Notes under the pieces: model-generated
Database searches by the model: none
What the model was told of the DNA's origin: nothing
What the model saw: the letters and a program-made list of their open reading frames with translations, nothing else
Assembly: GCA_016210825.1 (NCBI GenBank)
Contig: JACQTM010000283.1
Coordinates: 1-29,352, forward strand
Direction: 5' to 3'
Length of the DNA stretch: 29,352 nt
Source: Hyphomicrobiales bacterium
Lineage (GTDB): Bacteria; Pseudomonadota; Alphaproteobacteria; Rhizobiales; Xanthobacteraceae
Shown here: in pieces, positions 24,292 through 29,352 of the stretch
Numbering within the stretch: the first letter of the stretch is position 1
Layout of the letters: every line of letters starts with the position of its first letter
Made by a program: the position numbers and the translations under genes

Positions 24292-25743
24292 TCACATGTG
24301 GTAGGCGCGCTCGCCGTGCTCGGGGAGGTCGAGACCTTCGCGCTCCTTATCGACGGTGACGCGGAGTCCAACGAGGATGTCGACCACCTTGTATAGGATC
24401 GCTGAACCGACGCCCGACCACACCAGGGTCGTCAACACCGCCTTACTCTGAGCGATGATCTGAGTGACCATGTCGTAGTCGGCGATCTTGCCGGTGGTGT
24501 AGTCGAGAATGCCGGTTCCGCCGAGGAACGGGGCTACCAGAAGTCCGGTCCCCATGGCTCCGATAATTCCACCGATGCAATGCACGCCGAAGACGTCGAG
24601 TGCATCGTCATACTTGAAGGTGTTTTTCACTACCGAGCAGAAAAACAAGCAAACCACGCCGGCGATAAGACCAAGCACGATGGCACCCATTGGGCCGGAA
24701 AAGCCCGAAGCCGGCGTCACCGCGACTAGTCCGGCGACACATCCCGAGAGCGCGCCCAGTAACGAGGGCTTACCCTTGAAAATCCATTCGGCGAACATCC
24801 ATGACATAGCCGCTGCCGCTGTTGCGACGAACGAATTGATCATCGCCAGTGGCGCGCCGCCGGTGGCCTCGAGATTCGACCCGGCGTTGAAGCCGAACCA
24901 ACCAACCCACAGCAGCGAGGCACCGGTCATCGTCATGACCAGTGAGTGCGGTGGCATTAGCTCCTTACCCATGCCGGTGCGCTTGCCGAGCATGAGCGCG
25001 CCCACCAGTCCGGCGATTCCGGAATTGATGTGCACGACGGTACCGCCGGCGAAATCGATGGCCCCCCACAGGAAGACCTGGCCAGCGTCGGCCATAACGG
25101 CGTCGAGAGCTTCCTGCGCCGCCCTTTTCGCAGCATCGTCCTTCGCGGCAGCGAGCACCTTCACCGCGGCGTCAATGGCATCTGGACCGGCCCAGTACCA
25201 AACCATATGCGCGATGGGGAAGTAGATGAACGTCACCCACAGCGGAATGAACAACGCGACGGCCGCGAATTTCATGCGTTCGGCGAACGCGCCGACGATG
25301 AGGGCCGGCGTGATTGCCGCGAAGGTCATCTGGAAACAGATGTAAACGTATTCACTGATATTGGCGCCGACCGAGAAGGTCGCCGCTTTAGAATCCGGAG
25401 TGACTCCTGCGAGGAAGAGTTTGGACAAACCACCGATATATGGCGAGCCGCCAGTGAAGGCGAGACTGTAGCCGTAGATGCACCAGATCAACGTCACAAT
25501 GCATACGGTGTAGAAGACATGCGCAAGTACCGAGAGCGCATTCTTGGGACGCACTAGCCCGCTATAGAAAAGCGCAAGACCCGGGATGGTCATCAACAGC
25601 ACGAGGACTGTTGCGGTCAGCATCCAGGCATTGTCGCCTTTGTTGACCGTGGGCTCCGCTGCTTGTGCAATCGCTGAGGTCGCGGCCGATACGCCGAGAA
25701 CCAGCGCGGCAAGCCCCACGCGGTAGGATTTCTTGAACGTCAT
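24292..25743 (-). CDS. amtB: ammonium transporter AmtB, copy 1 (long form)
   Basis: Trimeric inner-membrane ammonium channel of the Amt/MEP/Rh family. The 483 residues start with a signal sequence (GLAALVLGVSAATSAIAQA) and then about eleven membrane segments. Pore residues are conserved: gate phenylalanines F141 (QMTFA) and F285 (WFGFN), S289, and the twin histidines H238 (FAGGTVVHINSG) and H388 (DVFGVHCIGG). The C-terminal tail KEREGLDLPEHGERAYHM is the part that contacts PII. Residues of about 188-222 form an alanine/aspartate/lysine-rich loop missing from copy 2. GGAGT precedes the ATG. It lies 30 bp behind glnK1, so the pair is one operon under nitrogen control. Numbering of copies is mine. 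Confidence 0.96.
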   Translation of the reverse strand: MTFKKSYRVGLAALVLGVSAATSAIAQAAEPTVNKGDNAWMLTATVLVLLMTIPGLALFYSGLVRPKNALSVLAHVFYTVCIVTLIWCIYGYSLAFTGGSPYIGGLSKLFLAGVTPDSKAATFSVGANISEYVYICFQMTFAAITPALIVGAFAERMKFAAVALFIPLWVTFIYFPIAHMVWYWAGPDAIDAAVKVLAAAKDDAAKRAAQEALDAVMADAGQVFLWGAIDFAGGTVVHINSGIAGLVGALMLGKRTGMGKELMPPHSLVMTMTGASLLWVGWFGFNAGSNLEATGGAPLAMINSFVATAAAAMSWMFAEWIFKGKPSLLGALSGCVAGLVAVTPASGFSGPMGAIVLGLIAGVVCLFFCSVVKNTFKYDDALDVFGVHCIGGIIGAMGTGLLVAPFLGGTGILDYTTGKIADYDMVTQIIAQSKAVLTTLVWSGVGSAILYKVVDILVGLRVTVDKEREGLDLPEHGERAYHM

Positions 25744-25773
25744 GGTGTTACTCCTGTCCGTATGTTGGCGGGG

Positions 25774-26112
25774 CTAGAGCGCCGCAGCGTCGGTTTCGCC
25801 GGTGCGGATGCGTACCGCTTGGTCGAGACCGAAAACGAAGATCTTGCCATCGCCGATCTGGCCGGTTTTGGCGGCTCCGGTGATGGCATCGATGACTTTG
25901 TCGACTTGTTTTGCAGATACCGCGACCTCGAGCTTGAGCTTCGGAAGGAAGCTCACTGCGTATTCGGTACCGCGGTAGATTTCCGTGTGGCCCTTCTGAC
26001 GTCCGTAACCTTTGACCTCAGTGACGGTCAGTCCGTGTACCCCCACTGCAGTCAGAGCGTCGCGGACCTCGTCTAGCTTGAACGGCTTGATGACGGCCAT
26101 GACGATTTTCAT
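25774..26112 (-). CDS. glnK: PII nitrogen regulatory protein GlnK, copy 1
   Basis: PII trimers sense ATP/ADP and 2-oxoglutarate and block AmtB through the T-loop. The 112 residues include MKIVMAVIKPFKLDEVRDAL, the T-loop GYGRQKGHTEIYRGTEY with uridylylation tyrosine Y51, and the C-terminal GKIFVFGLDQAVRIRTGE. Length is exactly that of the family. GAGGG lies upstream of the ATG, and amtB1 follows after 30 bp. A sigma-54-like promoter is seen at 26218-26233. Confidence 0.97.
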   Translation of the reverse strand: MKIVMAVIKPFKLDEVRDALTAVGVHGLTVTEVKGYGRQKGHTEIYRGTEYAVSFLPKLKLEVAVSAKQVDKVIDAITGAAKTGQIGDGKIFVFGLDQAVRIRTGETDAAAL

Positions 26113-26423
26113 GGGTTCAATCCCTCATTGGGCCCGTTCGTGCACGACGTCGACGGGCGTTACTTGTTCAGACGATGCCGCACGCAATCGCGCGCGGTGG
26201 CGCCGGGCTCAAATGGAATCAAACGCCGTGCCACGGCTGGAACGGCGCCTAAGCCATTCGTATTATGTCGGTTTTAGTGAAGACCGGGCGCGCGTTAGGG
26301 TAGGCATCGGCCCGGACGCACAATGTCTCGGCACGGGTGCCCGTTATTTCACCACTTAGTGCGCCAGCACCGACTTGAACAAGCCAGGACCAATATGCTG
26401 CCGACCAGCAGTGTTCGACGGAC
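26113..26423. other. 311-bp intergenic region upstream of glnK1
   Basis: No gene is supported. It holds the candidate sigma-54 promoter of glnK1-amtB1 and about 105 bp of leader with a weak GCCCGT/ACGGGC stem (26132-26158). GGCAC-GG-GTGCC at 26330-26341 is symmetric but has the wrong spacing for an NtrC site. No clear terminator for amtB2 was found next to its stop at 26424. Confidence 0.5.
26218..26233 (-). promoter_or_regulatory. candidate sigma-54 promoter for glnK1-amtB1
   Basis: The minus strand reads TGGCACG-GCGT-TTGAT, against the sigma-54 consensus TGGCACG-N4-TTGCA. The -24 half is perfect and the spacing exact; the -12 half has GA where GC is expected. A start about 12 bp downstream would leave a leader of roughly 95 bases. 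Nitrogen-regulated sigma-54 control of glnK-amtB is well known, which supports the reading. Confidence 0.55.
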
Positions 26424-27752
26424 TCAAGAATGAATGGATTCGCCGTGCTGGGTAATGTCGAGGCCCATACGCTCGTCTTCGTCGCGCACGCGTAAGGGCA
26501 GAAAGAAGCTGATGACTTTGAGTAGGACGAAAGACGCAATTCCGGACCACAGTAGCGTCGCGACGATTCCATAGACCTGTGTCAAGAGCTGGTTCGGGTT
26601 ATTTTCGAGCAGTCCGGTAAGTCCATTCGGCGTATCAGGCCCTGTCGTCACCAAGGCAGTCGCAAAAACGCCGGCAAGTAACGTGCCCGTCGCGCCGCCG
26701 ACACCATGGACGCCGAAGACGTCGAGGGAATCGTCATAACCGATTTTCTGCTTAAGCTTGGTGCAAGCCCAGTAGCAAAGCGCACCGCCGGCAATTCCAA
26801 TAACGGCGCCGTGCCACGGTAAGATGTAACCGGATGCAGGCGTGATCGTGCCCAATCCCGCTATCGCACCCGAGATCATGCCGAGCACTGATGGCTTTCC
26901 GCGCGTCCACCATTCAATGAACATCCAAGTCAACGCGCCGGCACTGGCAGCAAGATGGGTGGCGACGATTGCCATCGTGGCGCGTGAATTTGCGCCAAGC
27001 GCCGAGCCGCCATTGAAACCAAACCAGCCGACCCAAAGTAATCCTGTCCCAATCACCGCCATAGATAAATCGTATGGCGCAAGATTGTCGGTGCCATATC
27101 CGCGCCGTGCGCCAACAACATATGCGCTGACCAGGCCTGCAATGCCGGCGTTCAGATGCACGACGGTGCCGCCGGCAAAATCGAGAATGCCGGCCGCGCC
27201 AAGAAAGCCGCCGCCCCACACCCAATGGGCGATCGGTACGTAAACGATGAGCAGCCAGCCTGCGGCGAACCACAAAAACGCCGAGTAGCGCATGCGATCG
27301 GCGACGGAACCGGCGACAAGCGCGACCGTGATGATTGCGAACGTCATTTGATAGATCATGAACAAGGATTCCGGGATGGTCTTTGCAAGCGGGCTTGTTG
27401 TTTCCATCCCAATCCCAAGTAACAATACGCGCTCGAGTGTGCCGATTAATGGTCCTTCGCCAGTGAAGGCCAAACTGTAGCCGATTCCAGCCCAAAGAAT
27501 GCTAACGAGTGCCGTCACCGCGAGACTTTGTGCCATTGTCGCCAGCACGTTCTTCTTGCGCACCATGCCGCAATAAAAAAGGGCTAAACCAGGAATCGTC
27601 ATCAGCAGTACAAGAGCCGTAGCGGAAATCATCCAGGCCGTATCGGCAGCGTCGATCTTCGATGTTTGTGCAAATGCCGGAGTGGCGGCGAGCATCGAGA
27701 GCGAGGCTGTCATTCCACCAAGTGAAAATCGCGCCGTGATTTGCGTCGTCAT
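26424..27752 (-). CDS. amtB: ammonium transporter AmtB, copy 2
   Basis: Second Amt-family channel, 442 residues. A signal sequence (SLSMLAATPAFAQT) precedes the first membrane segment. Conserved pore residues are F138 (QMTFA), F246 (WFGFN), S250, and twin histidines H199 (FAGGTVVHLNAG) and H349 (DVFGVHGVGG). The C-terminal tail is RDEDERMGLDITQHGESIHS, the GlnK-contact region. It lacks the roughly 30-residue polar loop of copy 1, and the two differ widely outside motif blocks, so this is an old duplication. GGGGA precedes the ATG. It follows glnK2 by 28 bp. Confidence 0.96.
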   Translation of the reverse strand: MTTQITARFSLGGMTASLSMLAATPAFAQTSKIDAADTAWMISATALVLLMTIPGLALFYCGMVRKKNVLATMAQSLAVTALVSILWAGIGYSLAFTGEGPLIGTLERVLLLGIGMETTSPLAKTIPESLFMIYQMTFAIITVALVAGSVADRMRYSAFLWFAAGWLLIVYVPIAHWVWGGGFLGAAGILDFAGGTVVHLNAGIAGLVSAYVVGARRGYGTDNLAPYDLSMAVIGTGLLWVGWFGFNGGSALGANSRATMAIVATHLAASAGALTWMFIEWWTRGKPSVLGMISGAIAGLGTITPASGYILPWHGAVIGIAGGALCYWACTKLKQKIGYDDSLDVFGVHGVGGATGTLLAGVFATALVTTGPDTPNGLTGLLENNPNQLLTQVYGIVATLLWSGIASFVLLKVISFFLPLRVRDEDERMGLDITQHGESIHS

Positions 27753-27780
27753 GGTGATCCCCGATTACCCGTTCAAGCGG

Positions 27781-28119
27781 TCACAACGCGTTGTCGTCCG
27801 TCTCGCCGGTACGGATCCGGACGGCGTGATCTATCGTCGTAACAAATATTTTTCCGTCGCCGATCTGTCCGGTCTTGGCAGCCGAGATGATCGCTTCCAC
27901 TACCTTGTCGACACGATCGGAAGAAACCGCGATTTCAAGCCGCATCTTCGGCAGAAAATTCACGGCGTATTCGGCGCCGCGATAGATCTCGGTATGGCCC
28001 TTCTGGCGGCCATAGCCCTTGACCTCGCTGACGGTCATGCCGTGGATACCGAGCGACGTTAGGGCGTCGCGGACATCTTCAAGTTTGAACGGTTTGATGA
28101 TGGCGATGACAAGCTTCAT
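27781..28119 (-). CDS. glnK: PII nitrogen regulatory protein GlnK, copy 2
   Basis: 112-residue PII protein very similar to copy 1: MKLVIAIIKPFKLEDVRDAL, T-loop GYGRQKGHTEIYRGAEY with Y51, and GKIFVTTIDHAVRIRTGE at the end. The ATG at 28119 is chosen because all PII proteins start MK.V.AIIKPF; upstream in-frame codons do not resemble the family. amtB2 follows after 28 bp, making a second glnK-amtB operon in tandem with the first. The Shine-Dalgarno is weak (GATGGG). Confidence 0.96.
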   Translation of the reverse strand: MKLVIAIIKPFKLEDVRDALTSLGIHGMTVSEVKGYGRQKGHTEIYRGAEYAVNFLPKMRLEIAVSSDRVDKVVEAIISAAKTGQIGDGKIFVTTIDHAVRIRTGETDDNAL

Positions 28120-28161
28120 GGACAATGACCCATCGCTGAAGGCCCCTGTGATTTGATCCTC

Positions 28162-28177
28162 GGCCCGGAGGATGCCA
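28162..28177 (-). promoter_or_regulatory. weak candidate sigma-54 promoter for glnK2-amtB2
   Basis: The minus strand reads TGGCATCCTCCGGGCC: GG and GC are at the required -24/-12 spacing, but the rest of the -12 element is poor. The predicted start would leave a leader of about 30 bases before glnK2. An alternative box at 28181-28195 has a better -24 element but spacing one base short. Confidence 0.3.
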
Positions 28178-28338
28178 ACCGGCATAGATGTGCCAAAGGC
28201 ACTGCTTGCGCACGATATCGTCACGGCGGCTAAAAATTAAGCGATTTATTGCCGATCAAATTAGCGGGGCGGCTAATCCACAGGCAGATTGATACCGATA
28301 CCGGTAAATTGGACGCAATAGACCGGCCGAGGATCAGG

Positions 28339-29199
28339 TTAGAGGTGACGCTGGCGGACCAAGCCTTCCTGCGCGACGGACGCCACTAAGGTGCCGTCGC
28401 GCTTGAATATTAATCCTCGTGAAAACCCGCGAGCGCCATGCAAGTTCGGGCTGTCCTGGGCATAGAGCAGCCAATCGTCGGCGCGGAAAGGACGATGCAG
28501 CCACAGGGCATGGTCGAGGCTTGCTCCCATCAAATCCTTCTCGAACAACGTACGCCCATGCGGCACCAGCGCCGTATCGAGCAGCGTCATGTCGGATGCA
28601 TAGGCGAGGACGCATTGGTGGATCGCGGGATCGTCGGGCAGCGTGCCGGTGGTGCGAATCCAGACGTTGAACTTCCCGTCCTCGATTTTCTTGCCGAGGT
28701 AGCGCGCATATTCCACCGGCCGCAGCTCGATCGGCCGCTCGCGTTCGTAATAGCGGCGCACCGGGTCCGGCATCATCGGCAGAATGCGTTCGCGAACGTC
28801 CGTCTCGCTCGGCAACTCCTCGGGGCCGGGCACGTCCGGCATTTTGGCCTGATGCTCGAAGCCGCCCTCGTCATTGTGAAACGACACCGACATGGAAAAA
28901 ATCGGTTGCCCGTGCTGGATCGCCTTCACATGCCGCGTGGTGAAGCTCTTGCCGTCGCGAATGCGCTCGACGTCGTAGATGATCGGGACCTTCGGATCAC
29001 CCGGCAGAATAAAATAAGCGTGCATCGAATGCGCGAGCCGGTTCTCGACCGTGCGGCACGCGGCCACCAGCGCCTGGCCGATCACCTGGCCGCCGAACAC
29101 CCGCTGCCAGCCAACCTGCGGTGAGCGCCCGCGAAACAGGTTCACCTCGAGCGGCTCAAGGTCGAGGATGGTCAGCAATTCCTGGACGGCGGCGGACAT
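28339..29199 (-). CDS. tesB: acyl-CoA thioesterase II (TesB)
   Basis: TesB hydrolyses acyl-CoA thioesters. The 286-residue protein is a double hotdog: an N-terminal half with RVFGGQVIGQALVAACRTV, LAHSMHAYFILPGDP and GKSFTTRHVKAIQHG, and a C-terminal half with LAYASDMTLLDTAL, GASLDHALWLHRPFRADDWLLY and SVAQEGLVR. The catalytic triad of E. coli TesB (Asp, Thr, Gln) corresponds to D203, S227 and Q277, with serine for threonine. Length matches the family (286 in E. coli). It is divergent from the FAD monooxygenase gene; the intergenic space is 98 bp. Confidence 0.97.
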   Translation of the reverse strand: MSAAVQELLTILDLEPLEVNLFRGRSPQVGWQRVFGGQVIGQALVAACRTVENRLAHSMHAYFILPGDPKVPIIYDVERIRDGKSFTTRHVKAIQHGQPIFSMSVSFHNDEGGFEHQAKMPDVPGPEELPSETDVRERILPMMPDPVRRYYERERPIELRPVEYARYLGKKIEDGKFNVWIRTTGTLPDDPAIHQCVLAYASDMTLLDTALVPHGRTLFEKDLMGASLDHALWLHRPFRADDWLLYAQDSPNLHGARGFSRGLIFKRDGTLVASVAQEGLVRQRHL

Positions 29200-29297
29200 G
29201 GAAAAACCCGTGCGAGGTCGCCACTGCGCCCGCTGCGCTCGCGGAAGTCAAGCCGACGCCGTTCGTTTCACACGGTTTCGGCTGCTATGATGTTGCG

Positions 29298-29352
29298 ATG
29301 CCGGCCATGAACAGTAGAACCGAGGTTTTGATCGGCGGCGGAGGCTTCGCCG
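29298..29352 (+). CDS. UbiH/UbiF-type FAD-dependent monooxygenase, N-terminal fragment
   Basis: Only 18 codons remain before the window edge. They read MPAMNSRTEVLIGGGGFA, which fits the start of the FAD-binding Rossmann fold (V.I.GGG.AG) of the ubiquinone-biosynthesis hydroxylase family. A second ATG at 29307 is an alternative start. The neighbouring tesB makes a UbiH-like gene likely from known gene order, but the fragment alone cannot fix the subfamily. Confidence 0.6.
   Translation, partial: MPAMNSRTEVLIGGGGFA

Noticed and set aside
26114..26126. GGGTTCAATCCC as the T-arm of a tRNA
   Set aside because: No acceptor, anticodon or D-arm can be built around it, and it is in the glnK1 ribosome-binding region.
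26330..26341. GGCAC-GG-GTGCC as an NtrC-binding site
   Set aside because: NtrC sites have about seven bases between GCAC and GTGC; here there are two.
28181..28195. TGGCAC box upstream of glnK2 as a sigma-54 promoter
   Set aside because: The -24 element is good, but the only GC downstream is one base too close; sigma-54 does not tolerate spacing changes well.

Overview
The window is a GC-rich chromosomal segment of an alphaproteobacterium. Gene content and order (mnmE-mnmG-rsmG-parA-parB facing leuS-lptE-holA; ftsK-lolA; a CenR-like regulator beside a cyclic-nucleotide-binding protein; two glnK-amtB pairs next to tesB) point to the order Hyphomicrobiales (Rhizobiales), near the Bradyrhizobium/Rhodopseudomonas/Rhodoplanes group. 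Two parS sites and parAB place it near a chromosomal replication origin. This placement is an inference from protein content and order, not from a database search.

Region 1 (1-6.4 kb): the start of a DUF255 thioredoxin-fold protein reads leftward. Then comes the rightward run mnmE, mnmG, rsmG, parA, parB: tRNA wobble-uridine modification, 16S rRNA m7G methylation and chromosome partition. One parS site lies between mnmE and mnmG and a second is embedded in the rsmG 5' coding region. Region 2 (6.4-12.5 kb, leftward): a membrane diguanylate cyclase, then leuS-lptE-holA. Region 3 (12.6-16 kb): a YggS/PLPBP protein converges on a HerA-like ATPase without a visible nuclease partner; a small L,D-transpeptidase-fold protein follows. 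Region 4 (16-22.8 kb): the CenR-like regulator and its cyclic-nucleotide-binding neighbour read rightward; xth, lolA, ftsK and a class I aminotransferase read leftward. Region 5 (22.9-29.3 kb, mostly leftward): a TorF-type porin with a clear terminator, two tandem glnK-amtB modules, tesB, and the first codons of a rightward UbiH-like FAD monooxygenase.

Most of the window is conserved housekeeping sequence; I found no phage, insertion sequence, CRISPR array, tRNA or defence island. The strongest anomaly is that mnmE and mnmG, which encode the two subunits of one tRNA-modifying complex, each contain a pair of inverted palindromic repeats that keep the reading frame open. They add about 33 residues to MnmE and about 69 to MnmG at probable surface loops. 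The second is a ParA whose deviant Walker A motif has asparagine in place of the signature lysine.
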